DNA from: an uncultured Bacteroidales bacterium
GTDB taxonomy: Bacteria > Bacteroidota > Bacteroidia > Bacteroidales > Muribaculaceae
Length of the DNA stretch: 39,055 nucleotides
Assembly (NCBI GenBank): GCA_949285735.1
Contig: CASEAQ010000025.1
Coordinates: 1 to 39,055, forward strand
Direction: 5' to 3'
The position numbers and the translations under genes are program-made. Under the pieces are notes generated by a model. The model did not search any database. It saw only the letters and a program-made list of their open reading frames with translations, and had not been told where the DNA came from. Below, in pieces: positions 15,453-23,344 of this stretch. Each line of letters opens with the position of its first letter. The stretch's first letter is position 1.

Positions 15453-16769
15453 TTACAGAGTTCCTATTGTTTTCTTGAGTAAATAATATTGGTAAACGAT
15501 TCCTATGCGGGCGTTGGACAATTCGAGTTCGCTGCTCAGCTGTATGTTGCTTGCGTCGAGCATGTCGGTGACAAGTGCAAGCCCGTTGGTGTAGCGGCTG
15601 TGCACGACGTTGTAGTTCTCGTGGGCAAGCTGTACGTTTTTCTGCTTCGATTGCAGGCGTGTTTGAGCCTCTTGCAGCAATATGTATGCCTCGTGAATGT
15701 CGTTCGACAACTGCTCGTCGGCAAGGCGGTATTCCTCTTCGGCGCGCATGGTCGATAGTTTGGCTTTTTTCAGCTTTTTGTTGCTTTTGAACAGGCTGTC
15801 GAAGTTGTAGGATATGTTTATGCCCACATACCAGTAGTTGAAATTCTTGTTGATGGGTGGCACTTCTATCAAGATGGGGCCGTCGAAGCTGTCGGCGGCG
15901 AAAAGTCCTATCGAGGGTCGCCGCTCGGCTTTGGCAAGGTCTTGTTGCTTGCGGCTCATAGCCACGTTGAGGCTGGCGAGGGCAAGAGTGGGCGATGCAG
16001 CCCTGCCGTCTTGCCAGAATGCCTCGTGGTGGTGTTGCAGTGCCATGTTGACGATGGTTGAGTCGGGAACGATTTCGGTGTTTTCTTCAAGCCCTATCGT
16101 CACGGCAAGTCGGCGGCTCAGCACGTCGATGCGGTTAAGGGTGTTTGTCAATCCCAACTTCAAGTTTTCGAGTTGCAGCTCGTAGCGGGTTATGTCGCTC
16201 CTGAGTGCCGTTCCCTGGCGGTGAGAGGCTGCGATTTCGTCGATGAGCAATGTGGTCTGCCTGATGTTGTTGCGGTATATCTCGGCTTGGTTGTGTAGCT
16301 GGTAGAGGTCGAGATATTGCCCGACGAGCAAGAACCTCACAGCCTGCCTGTCGCCAAGCAACTGTGTTTCGGCAGCCTGGCGGTTGAGTCGGCTTAGTTC
16401 CACTCCGGCATTGATTGCTCCGCCGGCATACACCACTTGCGTGGCTTTTATCGAGAAGTTGTTGCCATAGTGGGGCATATCGGCGTTTTGCCCGTTGGAG
16501 AAGTCGCGGTCGGACATCCAGCCGTCGCCGATGTAGCTGAACGCCAAGCTCGCCTCGATCGACGGCAGCCGTTCGTTCTTGGCAACCCGTTCTCCCTCGA
16601 TTGCCTCGTCAACGGCAAGTCGGTGTAGGTTGATGCTTTTGCTGTTGGCTTCGGCGCGGGCGAACATCTCGTCGATGGTGAGCGTGAGGCGTTGTTGTGC
16701 CCTGAGTGCCGGCATTGCGAGTGCGAGCGACAGCAGCGATGCAATTGCGATGTTTGTTAATTTAGCCAT
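15453..16769 (-). CDS. TolC-family outer-membrane efflux protein
   Basis: A 438-residue outer-membrane channel. A signal peptide (MAKLTNIAIASLLSLALAMPALRA, cleaved near residue 24) is followed by two repeated TolC/OEP helical halves. They contain LDLYQLHNQAEIYRNNIRQ and later EEEYRLADEQLSNDIHEAY and HENYNVVHSRYTNGLALVTDMLDA; the last is the usual end-of-repeat pattern. It is the first gene of the minus-strand efflux operon and starts 104 bp from the divergent regulator. A clear Bacteroidota promoter on this strand was not found; the best -7-like sequence is GACCTTTG around 16792, which is poor. Confidence 0.92.
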   Translation of the reverse strand: MAKLTNIAIASLLSLALAMPALRAQQRLTLTIDEMFARAEANSKSINLHRLAVDEAIEGERVAKNERLPSIEASLAFSYIGDGWMSDRDFSNGQNADMPHYGNNFSIKATQVVYAGGAINAGVELSRLNRQAAETQLLGDRQAVRFLLVGQYLDLYQLHNQAEIYRNNIRQTTLLIDEIAASHRQGTALRSDITRYELQLENLKLGLTNTLNRIDVLSRRLAVTIGLEENTEIVPDSTIVNMALQHHHEAFWQDGRAASPTLALASLNVAMSRKQQDLAKAERRPSIGLFAADSFDGPILIEVPPINKNFNYWYVGINISYNFDSLFKSNKKLKKAKLSTMRAEEEYRLADEQLSNDIHEAYILLQEAQTRLQSKQKNVQLAHENYNVVHSRYTNGLALVTDMLDASNIQLSSELELSNARIGIVYQYYLLKKTIGTL

Positions 16770-16837
16770 TTTTGTGCGGGTTCTGAAAATTCGGGGGCAA
16801 AGGTCTTGATTTTTGGAATCATGGTCGATGTCAAAAA

Positions 16838-16869
16838 TTGTGGAAAATTTGTCATTTTTTGTATTTTTG
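16838..16869 (+). promoter_or_regulatory. Promoter of the AraC-type regulator
   Basis: TTG (16838-16840), a 21-nt spacer and TATTTTTG (16862-16869) fit the Bacteroidota promoter. The -7 element ends only 4 nt before the regulator's ATG at 16874, so the transcript would have almost no leader. Confidence 0.6.
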
Positions 16870-16873
16870 CGTT

Positions 16874-17779
16874 ATGCAGCAAGGAGAAATAATAAACTTG
16901 AGGGAGCTGTTGCAGCAGCGTGGTGGACGTTCATACCGTGGCGATGTGGCAGTGTTTGGGCTTGATTGCGATTCGCATCCTATCACTGCATTGCGCGACG
17001 GCGGGGTATATGTCAATGCGTTTTCCTATATCTTGGTTGTGGGAGGGACGGCGACATTCTCGGTTGACGGGGTTGACTATGCTGTGGAGCGCAGCACGCT
17101 GTGCATCTTCTCGCCCCTGCATCTCACTCGCTTGCATGGCGAGTCGCACGACTTCGGGTGCATGATTTTTGGTGTGACGAAGCGGTTTATCGACAAGCTG
17201 TCGATAAAGAACATACAGCACCGCATCATCAGGGGCATGAATATGTATCAGTTGCCCATTGTGAGGCTTGCCGACGAGGAGTCTGCAGTGGTAGCCGATT
17301 GCATACGGGATATTGCCCGCCAATTGTCGCGCGAGGGACATCGCTACCATCTTGAGATGATACGCAATGCCTTGGAAAGGTTTAATATCGAGACCGATAA
17401 TATTCTTGACAATTACGGTGACGCGGCTACCGACGGCAGTGGTGCCATGCTGTCGCGTCAAGTGGTGGTGTTGAGGCAATTCGTGGGGTTGCTGCTCGAA
17501 AACTACAAGGTGAAGCACGGAGTGCAGTTCTATGCCGAGAAGGTGAATTTGTCGTCGCAGCAACTAACAAGCATAATAAAGCGTCAGACGGGGCGCACGG
17601 TGAGCGACTTTATCGACGAAATGCTTTATTGCGAAGCCCGCAACCTGCTCGACGTGCCTGGTGTGTCGGTGCAGCAGGTGGCTTATGAGTTGGGATATTC
17701 CGATCAGGCGTCGTTCAGCAAGGCATTCAAGCGGTTGTCGGGAATGTCGCCACAGCAATTTCGCAGCAGGGTTGTGTGA
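16874..17779 (+). CDS. AraC-family transcriptional regulator
   Basis: A 301-residue DNA-binding regulator. Residues of about 1-180 form a cupin-like effector domain (SYILVVGGTATFSVDGVDYAVE and LCIFSPLHLTRLHG), and the last 100 carry the two helix-turn-helix units of AraC proteins, with VNLSSQQLTSIIKRQTGRTVSDF and QQVAYELGYSDQASFSKAFKRLSGMSPQQFR. The ATG at 16874 is chosen over the open upstream frame (16838) because that extension lies within the promoter. It is transcribed away from the tolC-hlyD-MFS operon and probably controls it; the effector is unknown. Confidence 0.92.
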   Translation: MQQGEIINLRELLQQRGGRSYRGDVAVFGLDCDSHPITALRDGGVYVNAFSYILVVGGTATFSVDGVDYAVERSTLCIFSPLHLTRLHGESHDFGCMIFGVTKRFIDKLSIKNIQHRIIRGMNMYQLPIVRLADEESAVVADCIRDIARQLSREGHRYHLEMIRNALERFNIETDNILDNYGDAATDGSGAMLSRQVVVLRQFVGLLLENYKVKHGVQFYAEKVNLSSQQLTSIIKRQTGRTVSDFIDEMLYCEARNLLDVPGVSVQQVAYELGYSDQASFSKAFKRLSGMSPQQFRSRVV

Positions 17780-17800
17780 GATGCGCACATTCATATAAAG

Positions 17801-17841
17801 CAGGGGCATGCACGGTGAAAAAAATGCCGTGTGTGCCCCTG
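17801..17841. terminator. Hairpin between convergent AraC and GlmU-like genes
   Basis: CAGGGGCATGCACGG (17801-17815) pairs with CCGTGTGTGCCCCTG (17827-17841), about 14 of 15 positions, around an 11-nt A-rich loop. It lies 21 nt after the AraC stop and 23 nt from the GlmU-like stop. No long T-run follows on the plus strand; on the minus strand CTTTAT follows. It could act in both directions. Confidence 0.65.
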
Positions 17842-17864
17842 GCGGTTGTGGAATATCTTTGGAT

Positions 17865-19064
17865 TTATTTATAGCTCTCGGCGATGGCTTGCACGGCAAG
17901 GAATATTTCCTTGTCGATGTCGCTGAGTTCGACGTGGCGGCGCGCCATTACGCGTTTTGCGGTGTCGAAGAATTTTGTCATCGGCACATCGGTGAATCCG
18001 GCGGTTGACCCCTCGGAGAACGATGCCACGAAGTTGCGCGGGAAGCCTGCACCGTGGATATTTACACCCACGCCAATCACCGTGGCGGTGTTGAACATGC
18101 AGTTGATGCCGGCTTTGGAGTGGTCGCCCATTATCAAGCCGCAGAATTGCAGTCCCGTCTTGAGAAAACGATGTGCAGGATAGTTCCAGAGCTTGATTTC
18201 GGTGTAGTCGTTCTTGAGGTTAGAAGCCGTGGTTCCGCCACCAATGTTGCACCACTCTCCGATGACGGCGTTGCCAAGGAAGCCATCGTGGGCTTTGTTG
18301 CTGTAGCCAATCATCACCACGTTGTTCAGCTCGCCGCCCACTTTGCAGTAGGGGCCGAGCGTGGTGGCACCGTAAATCTTCGCTCCCATGTTGACTTGGC
18401 TATGCTCGCAAGCGGCAAATGGAGCCCTGATGCAAGCCCCCTCCATGATAGTGGCATCTCGCCCGATGTAGATAGGGCCGTTGGTGACGTTGATGATTGC
18501 GCCCTCGATGCTTGCACCCTCCTCGATGAAATACTTAGATAAACCATCGTCAAACTCATGTTCGCCGATGAGTCGGTTGGTAGGGCTTAGCGATTGCGAC
18601 TTGCGTCCGGCTGAGAGGCGGCGGAAGTCGAGGCACAATTGCTCGTCGTTGTGCATGAAGATGTCGTAGAGCCATTGCAGCTGCTTTGGCTCTTCATGAT
18701 AGTGGAGTGTCGAGGAGAATTGTTTCTTGTCGAAGTCGTCTTTCGAGCCGCGGAAGGCGATTAGTTGCCCCGACGGAGCCAGCAGTGCCTGCCCCTTTTC
18801 GAGAGCGGTGATGGCATCGACCAGCGTGTCGCACGGATATATGTGTCCGGCTATGAAATAATTTTCATCGGTTATGGTGGTCGGGAATTTTTTCATCAGA
18901 TAGGTATCGACAAGGGAACTGAATTCCCCGTCTTTGATGAAGTATTGCCATTTCTCGTAGATTGTAGTTATGCCTACCCTGATGTGTGAGATTGGTCGGG
19001 TGTAGGTGATTGGCAGCAAGTTGAGATGTGTTGCTGGGTCGTCAAAAATAATGATATTCTTCAT
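17865..19064 (-). CDS. GlmU-like UDP-GlcNAc diphosphorylase / acetyltransferase (Bacteroidota alternative type)
   Basis: A 399-residue enzyme with a divergent nucleotidyltransferase half and a left-handed beta-helix half. The N-terminus reads MKNIIIFDDPATHLNLLPITYTRPISHIRVG, which replaces the usual GxGTRM..PK signature and matches what I recall of the alternative bacterial GlmU family. Hexapeptide repeats fill about residues 190-340 (GPIYIGRDATIMEGACIRAP, NVVMIGYSNKAHDGFLGNAVIGEWCNIGGG). It would make UDP-GlcNAc precursors for peptidoglycan and LPS; the true substrate is unproven. The ATG at 19064 is preferred to the open frame up to 19190 because that extension lies upstream of a promoter-like TAACTTTG. 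It converges on the AraC gene. Confidence 0.85.
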   Translation of the reverse strand: MKNIIIFDDPATHLNLLPITYTRPISHIRVGITTIYEKWQYFIKDGEFSSLVDTYLMKKFPTTITDENYFIAGHIYPCDTLVDAITALEKGQALLAPSGQLIAFRGSKDDFDKKQFSSTLHYHEEPKQLQWLYDIFMHNDEQLCLDFRRLSAGRKSQSLSPTNRLIGEHEFDDGLSKYFIEEGASIEGAIINVTNGPIYIGRDATIMEGACIRAPFAACEHSQVNMGAKIYGATTLGPYCKVGGELNNVVMIGYSNKAHDGFLGNAVIGEWCNIGGGTTASNLKNDYTEIKLWNYPAHRFLKTGLQFCGLIMGDHSKAGINCMFNTATVIGVGVNIHGAGFPRNFVASFSEGSTAGFTDVPMTKFFDTAKRVMARRHVELSDIDKEIFLAVQAIAESYK

Positions 19065-19145
19065 AAGTATATGTATGAATAGGTTGGTGTGAGAGAGTGG
19101 GGTGCGGCGCGATGCAGTGTAGTCGAGCCTAAGCCCCGTTGGGCG

Positions 19146-19153
19146 CAAAGTTA
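19146..19153 (-). promoter_or_regulatory. Probable -7 promoter element for the GlmU-like gene
   Basis: On the minus strand TAACTTTG (19153-19146) matches TAnnTTTG, 81 nt before the ATG. A clear -33 element is not seen. Confidence 0.5.
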
Positions 19154-19177
19154 ACAGAAAAATGCGTAATGAGCGAG

Positions 19178-19200
19178 AAAAAAGCCACAATAAGTGGCTT
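19178..19200 (-). terminator. Intrinsic terminator downstream of the sialidase (second of two)
   Basis: Read on the minus strand, AAGCCAC and GTGGCTT (19200-19194 and 19188-19182) form a 7-bp stem with a 5-nt loop, followed by TTTTTT. It sits just before the GlmU-like promoter and would insulate that gene from sialidase transcripts. Confidence 0.75.
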
Positions 19201-19235
19201 GGCGCTTGTCAAATGCGCATTTTTTTGCCTGTATT

Positions 19236-19267
19236 GTAGGGCGCACGTCGATGGCGGTGCGCCCTAC
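19236..19267 (-). terminator. Strong hairpin directly after the sialidase gene
   Basis: GTAGGGCGCAC (19236-19246) and GTGCGCCCTAC (19257-19267) are perfectly complementary over 11 bp with a 10-nt loop, 24 nt after the sialidase stop. The minus-strand T-run is absent immediately after it, so it may act as a terminator together with the second hairpin, or protect the mRNA 3' end. Confidence 0.65.
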
Positions 19268-19291
19268 GGAGAGTGCCAGAGTGTAGCCGGA

Positions 19292-21166
19292 TTATTTCAC
19301 GATTACCTTGTCAACCGAGCTGCCTGCTTTTACGATGTAGAAGCCTGCAGGAACGGCTATCATTTCATAGCCGGTTGTCGTTGCTGCCTTCACGAGCACG
19401 CCTCCGAGAGTGAATATTTCAACCTCGACAGGCTCGTTGCTGTTGACGGTGATATGCCCCTTGGTGGCACGGACAGCCACTCCTTCGTTGGGGGCAGTCA
19501 TGTCGTTGACATTTCCTGGTTCGGGGGCGGTATAGATGTCTTCGCCATCGGTGAGCCATGCGAGCGAGAAGCGCATGAAATACGACTTGGTGCTGCCTTG
19601 CTGGTCTTCGGCATACATTCCTATTGTTCCGTCGGGTAGCTTGATCATTGTCGAGTATGCCGATGCTGACGGGAACATTTGCTTTTTGTGCTGCCACGTT
19701 TCGCCTTCGTCGTAGCTCAGATAGACCGATACCTTTGAGCGTTGCATCGAGCCGTCGTTTATAGGCAGTGAGTGCAGGGTGCGGTTGATGTTGTATCCGT
19801 CGGCTTGGGCTGTGTATTCCAGTATGTCGCCATTGCAGGCGTTCACTTTCAAGTCGCTCCAAGTTGATTGCTCCGACCACGTTTCGCCGCCATCGGTCGA
19901 TTTGGCATATCCGCGTTCTCCGCCGCTGCGGCGCACGCTCATCAGTATTGTGCCGTCGTTCAGTTCAGCCACTTTGGCTTCGTCTCCATTGCTGTAGGCT
20001 TGTTCCGAAACGTTCCATGTGATGCCGTTGTCGTCGGAGTAAACGGCATAGTTGTACAGGTCGCCGCCGTTGTTGATGGCGGAAACGAACATGATGCGTC
20101 CGTTCTTGTTCTTGTTTTCTCCCGTTTGGCGAGTGAGGCATAGTCCGCGCCCCGAGCCAAAGAATGCCGAAGTTGCGGCAAGACGAATGTCGTCTCCGTT
20201 GCAGTTTGAACCCCATATTTGTGAAGTAATGTCGCCCTCGCCCCCTTCTTCGACGGGGGTCCACGTTTTGCCACCATCGGACGAGCGGCTGATGAACGAT
20301 GCCATAGGGTCGCTTTCCGACGAGTTCCACAGGCTGTTGCCGCCCACGAAGGCAGCCACGATGTCGCCGTTGGGGGCTACTACCAGAGCGCAGTCGCCAC
20401 GACCGTTGTCGGCATCGGAGGCTATTGCTATCGGATATTCCTCGCTCCAAGTGTAGCCGCCGTCTTCGCTGATTCGAGCCAAAATGTCGATTCGGTTGGC
20501 AAGGTCGGCTTCGCTGTTCCAGCGGCGGTCGATGGCAGTGACGATGTTGCCGTTGGGCAGTATCACCATTGCTGGAATGCGGTATGCCACCGAGCCGTTG
20601 TCGCCTGGGGCGTAGAGCAAGTTGTTGACGAGCAATATTTCTTTGTTGCCGTCGGGGTTCCCGGTTTTTGCCGGAACTTCGTATGTTCCGCTTTCGGCAG
20701 TTATCGAGACTATAGTTGCATCAACGAAATTGCCTTCGGTGGCATCGGCTGAGATGTCGGCGGTTATCCACAAGCTGTTCCTGCCGGTGGGCAAGGTTAT
20801 GGGTGTGGCGAAGTCGCACACCATCGTGCCCTCTTGTGGAGTGTACTCGCCGAGTAATGTTGTGCCTTCGGGGATGTGTTCGTTGAAGAAGTAGTTTGTT
20901 CCGGTTGAGTATATTTTTATTTTTGTGCAGTCGCTTATGTCGGTAGTGCCATCGAGGGTTATAGACATCGATGTCAGTGTGACATCACCTCCAGTCACGT
21001 TTACTATTGCGCCAAGTATTGGGGAATTAAGGCTTTGTTGTCCTGTGTGGTTTTGGTTTTGGCTTGTTGATACGCGAGATATTTTCCCGCTTGTTTCTTG
21101 AGCTTGCGTGGGAACGGAAAGGCTCATTAATGCTGCGATTGCAAAGAAAAAGAGATTCCTTTTCAT
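19292..21166 (-). CDS. Exo-alpha-sialidase, GH33
   Basis: A 624-residue secreted sialidase that releases terminal sialic acid from glycans. Residues 1-22 are a signal peptide (cleaved after TQA). Residues of about 28-175 form a beta-sandwich that resembles the BNR-associated N-terminal domain of Bacteroidales sialidases. The propeller follows: YRIPAMV (Arg196 of the arginine triad), five Asp-boxes (SEDGGYTW 233-240, SSDGGKTW 295-302, SDDNGITW 377-384, STDGGETW 423-430, SYDEGETW 484-491), a second arginine in SVRR near 412, and the candidate Tyr504 in SAYSTM. The last 70 residues look like a Bacteroidota C-terminal sorting-type domain (VPAGFYIVKAGSSVDKVIVK). It has its own promoter and terminators. 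Confidence 0.93.
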   Translation of the reverse strand: MKRNLFFFAIAALMSLSVPTQAQETSGKISRVSTSQNQNHTGQQSLNSPILGAIVNVTGGDVTLTSMSITLDGTTDISDCTKIKIYSTGTNYFFNEHIPEGTTLLGEYTPQEGTMVCDFATPITLPTGRNSLWITADISADATEGNFVDATIVSITAESGTYEVPAKTGNPDGNKEILLVNNLLYAPGDNGSVAYRIPAMVILPNGNIVTAIDRRWNSEADLANRIDILARISEDGGYTWSEEYPIAIASDADNGRGDCALVVAPNGDIVAAFVGGNSLWNSSESDPMASFISRSSDGGKTWTPVEEGGEGDITSQIWGSNCNGDDIRLAATSAFFGSGRGLCLTRQTGENKNKNGRIMFVSAINNGGDLYNYAVYSDDNGITWNVSEQAYSNGDEAKVAELNDGTILMSVRRSGGERGYAKSTDGGETWSEQSTWSDLKVNACNGDILEYTAQADGYNINRTLHSLPINDGSMQRSKVSVYLSYDEGETWQHKKQMFPSASAYSTMIKLPDGTIGMYAEDQQGSTKSYFMRFSLAWLTDGEDIYTAPEPGNVNDMTAPNEGVAVRATKGHITVNSNEPVEVEIFTLGGVLVKAATTTGYEMIAVPAGFYIVKAGSSVDKVIVK

Positions 21167-21286
21167 GTTCTTTGGGTTGTTTTAGGTTGTTATGTTTATG
21201 TTGTTTAATAAGATGTATTCAAGGTAGTTTGTTGGCAATATAGGTTGCACTATTGTTGTAAGTTTGTGCAAACTTCAAGATTTTTA

Positions 21287-21317
21287 CAAAAATAATGGTA
21301 ATTTATCACAATGCAAA
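21287..21317 (-). promoter_or_regulatory. Promoter of the sialidase gene
   Basis: On the minus strand TTTG (21317-21314), a spacer of exactly 19 nt and TATTTTTG (21294-21287) are a full match to the Bacteroidota promoter. Transcription would start near 21281, giving a leader of about 114 nt that is AT-rich and without an obvious ORF or riboswitch. Confidence 0.8.
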
Positions 21318-21381
21318 CTTCTTTATGCTTTTTTAATTGGGATGGGCTTGTTTTGTATCGTGTTAGAACGGTATAACGTTA

Positions 21382-21414
21382 TTGCGTTTTTCTAAAATGG
21401 TTTTTATATCTTTG
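21382..21414 (+). promoter_or_regulatory. Promoter of rfbC
   Basis: TTG (21382-21384), a 22-nt spacer and TATCTTTG (21407-21414) fit the Bacteroidota promoter. The ATG at 21436 lies 21 nt after the -7 element. Confidence 0.7.
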
Positions 21415-21435
21415 CGAAGCATAATAAGGCGAAAG

Positions 21436-21990
21436 ATGGAATTCATAGAACAGAGCATCAAAGGCGTGTGGCTGATAGAGCCAGTAAGGCATGGCGACGC
21501 GCGTGGGTATTTTTGTGAAAGTTTCAAGAAGGCGGAGTTTGAGCAAGCGATAGGCAAGGTTGATTTCGTCCAAGACAACGAGTCGCTGTCGTCGCGAGGC
21601 GTGTTGAGGGGGCTTCACTTCCAACGTGGCGAGTACAGCCAGGCGAAGCTCGTGAGGGTTTCGCTCGGCAAGGTTGTCGATGTGGTTGTTGATTTGCGCG
21701 CCGGGTCTCCCACCTACGGGCAGCACTTGGCTGTGGAGTTGAGCCATGAAAACGGGCGGCAATTGTTTGTGCCGCGTCATTTTGCCCACGGTTTCCTCGT
21801 CTTGAGCGATGTTGCGCAGTTCCAGTACAAGGTTGACAACGTGTATGCGCCGCAAGCCGAAGTCACGTTGCGCTTCGACGATCCTGCGCTTGGCATCGAG
21901 TGGCCCGTCGGAGGGCTCGAATTGAACCTGTCGGACAAGGACAAACGAGGGAAATTGCTGCATGAGTTAAATAATATAAATGAATTATAA
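21436..21990 (+). CDS. rfbC: dTDP-4-dehydrorhamnose 3,5-epimerase
   Basis: A 184-residue cupin-fold enzyme of dTDP-L-rhamnose synthesis, epimerising C3 and C5 of dTDP-4-keto-6-deoxyglucose in the cytoplasm. Family markers are GDARGYFCESF, QDNESLSSRGVLRGLHFQ (catalytic His61), VVDVVVDLRAGSPTYG, VPRHFAHGFLVL and the Tyr131 in QYKVDNVYAP. The ATG at 21436 is chosen because the open frame upstream (to 21382) overlaps the promoter. It stands alone here: rfbA, rfbB and rfbD are not in the window. It is divergent from the sialidase gene. Confidence 0.95.
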   Translation: MEFIEQSIKGVWLIEPVRHGDARGYFCESFKKAEFEQAIGKVDFVQDNESLSSRGVLRGLHFQRGEYSQAKLVRVSLGKVVDVVVDLRAGSPTYGQHLAVELSHENGRQLFVPRHFAHGFLVLSDVAQFQYKVDNVYAPQAEVTLRFDDPALGIEWPVGGLELNLSDKDKRGKLLHELNNINEL

Positions 21991-22083
21991 ATAATATAAA
22001 TGTAATTTATGGCAAAACTCTTGTCATAAAGCGGAAATGTGTGAAAAACGGGCGTTTAGGTCTGAAAAACAGTGGTAAAAACA

Positions 22084-22115
22084 TTTGGTTATTAGAAGAT
22101 TAGTGCTTATCTTTG
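22084..22115 (+). promoter_or_regulatory. Promoter of the ribosomal superoperon (str-S10-spc-alpha)
   Basis: TTTG (22084-22087), a 20-nt spacer and TATCTTTG (22108-22115) match the Bacteroidota promoter fully. Transcription would start near 22121, leaving a leader of about 125 nt before rpsL. No equally good promoter was found later in the cluster. Confidence 0.85.
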
Positions 22116-22245
22116 CAAAGTTTTTCAGCCGATGTCGCGGAAAAGTTCTCTAAATCATGGATTTAGGTGTAAATGCGGCTTGGCGCAGAAAGAGAAAGAA
22201 CAGTAAAACAAAAACAATTATTTTTAATAAACTAAAAGAACTAAG
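22116..22245 (+). promoter_or_regulatory. 5' leader of rpsL with possible stem-loop
   Basis: CTAAATC (22150-22156) and GATTTAG (22160-22166) form a hairpin that can be enclosed by AGCCG (22127-22131) with CGGCT (22176-22180). The part nearest the start codon is A-rich. This could be a site where a product such as S12 or S7 regulates translation; that is inference only. Confidence 0.3.
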
Positions 22246-22632
22246 ATGCCTACAATTCAGCAATTAGTAAGAAAAGGCCGTGTAGCATTGGTTGATAAGA
22301 GCAAGTCGCCCGCACTCGATTCATGCCCGCAACGTCGTGGCGTGTGTGTGCGTGTGTACACCACTACGCCTAAGAAGCCAAACTCGGCAATGCGTAAGGT
22401 TGCCCGTGTGAGGTTGACCAACGGCAAGGAAGTAAACTCTTACATTCCAGGAGAAGGTCACAACTTGCAAGAGCACTCAATCGTGATGGTTAGAGGTGGC
22501 CGTGTAAAGGACCTTCCAGGTGTACGTTACCACATCATTCGCGGTACGCTCGATACAGCCGGTGTGGCTGGCCGCACTCAACGCCGCTCTAAGTATGGAG
22601 CAAAGCGTCCTAAGGCAGGAGCAAAGAAGTAA
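22246..22632 (+). CDS. rpsL: 30S ribosomal protein S12
   Basis: A 128-residue protein of the decoding centre. [29 protein letters not shown] and [13 protein letters not shown] are invariant S12 blocks. Lys43 and Lys88, whose changes confer streptomycin resistance, are both the wild-type lysine, so this allele should be drug-sensitive. The C-terminus ([13 protein letters not shown]) is short compared with relatives I recall. It is first in the operon; a 211-nt gap follows before rpsG. Confidence 0.98.
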   Translation: MPTIQQLVRKGRVALVDKSKSPALDSCPQRRGVCVRVYTTTPKKPNSAMRKVARVRLTNGKEVNSYIPGEGHNLQEHSIVMVRGGRVKDLPGVRYHIIRGTLDTAGVAGRTQRRSKYGAKRPKAGAKK

Positions 22633-22843
22633 TTTAGCCTACGCGACACTGCCGCTTACTTAAAAAAAGATGCCGCGGGTGCAAGAAGCCCACAGGCAAA
22701 GCACAAAAGAACAAGTATCAAACTTAGTTTTTGGTTTTATTGGAATTGGTATTACGGTTGAGTAAATGAGGCGTTGGAGAATGCCCGTTGAAGATGTAAG
22801 ACAACAACCAAGCGAACAAAAAACGCAATTTTTTAAAATTGAA
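22633..22843 (+). other. 211-nt gap between rpsL and rpsG
   Basis: This is the longest gap in the ribosomal cluster. The rpsL frame stays open for 43 codons after its stop codon (to TGA at 22762-22764), but the translation resembles no S12 extension. No convincing promoter or terminator is seen. It may hold a regulatory leader for rpsG. Confidence 0.4.
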
Positions 22844-23320
22844 ATGAGAAAGGCAAAGCCAAAGAAGAGGGTCATACTACCTGACCCCGTATTTAGTGAT
22901 GTAAGAGTTTCGAAATTCGTAAATCACTTGATGTATGACGGTAAGAAGAATACGTCGTACAAGATATTCTATACCGCGCTCGAAATAGTTAAGAACAAGA
23001 TGCCGAACGAGGAAAAGAGCGCACTCGATATATGGAAGAAGGCGTTGGAAAACATTACTCCGCAAGTGGAAGTGAAGTCGCGCCGTGTGGGTGGTGCCAC
23101 ATTCCAGGTTCCTACTGAAATCCGCCCCGACCGCAAGGAGTCGATATCAATGAAAAATCTTATCGCATTCGCCCGCAAGCGTGGAGGCAAGACCATGGCC
23201 GACAAGCTGGCTTCGGAAATCGTTGACGCATATAACGAACAAGGTGGCGCTTTCAAGCGCAAGGAGGACATGCACCGCATGGCCGAGGCTAACCGCGCAT
23301 TTGCACACTTCAGGTTTTAA
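22844..23320 (+). CDS. rpsG: 30S ribosomal protein S7
   Basis: A 158-residue protein that nucleates assembly of the 30S head and touches the E-site tRNA. It begins [19 protein letters not shown] and includes [15 protein letters not shown] and [19 protein letters not shown], all S7 hallmarks. The frame is open back to 22766, but the ATG at 22844 gives the family's normal N-terminus. It is 24 nt before fusA. Confidence 0.97.
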   Translation: MRKAKPKKRVILPDPVFSDVRVSKFVNHLMYDGKKNTSYKIFYTALEIVKNKMPNEEKSALDIWKKALENITPQVEVKSRRVGGATFQVPTEIRPDRKESISMKNLIAFARKRGGKTMADKLASEIVDAYNEQGGAFKRKEDMHRMAEANRAFAHFRF

Positions 23321-23344
23321 ACACAATTGAGAACATTATAAAAG

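Noticed and set aside
17854-17861. Plus-strand TATCTTTG near the end of the GlmU-like gene, possible antisense promoter
   Set aside because: It matches the -7 consensus but has no -33 element at the right distance and lies just after the convergent hairpin; single -7 matches occur by chance.
19211-19226. Palindrome AAATGCGCATTT followed by T-run as a plus-strand terminator
   Set aside because: No plus-strand gene ends nearby, and it lies between the two better minus-strand hairpins.
22246-22632. Streptomycin-resistance allele of rpsL
   Set aside because: Lys43 and Lys88 are both wild type.
22633-22764. In-frame continuation of 43 codons after the rpsL stop, possible readthrough
   Set aside because: An open stretch of this length is expected by chance in roughly one case in eight, and its sequence does not resemble an S12 tail.
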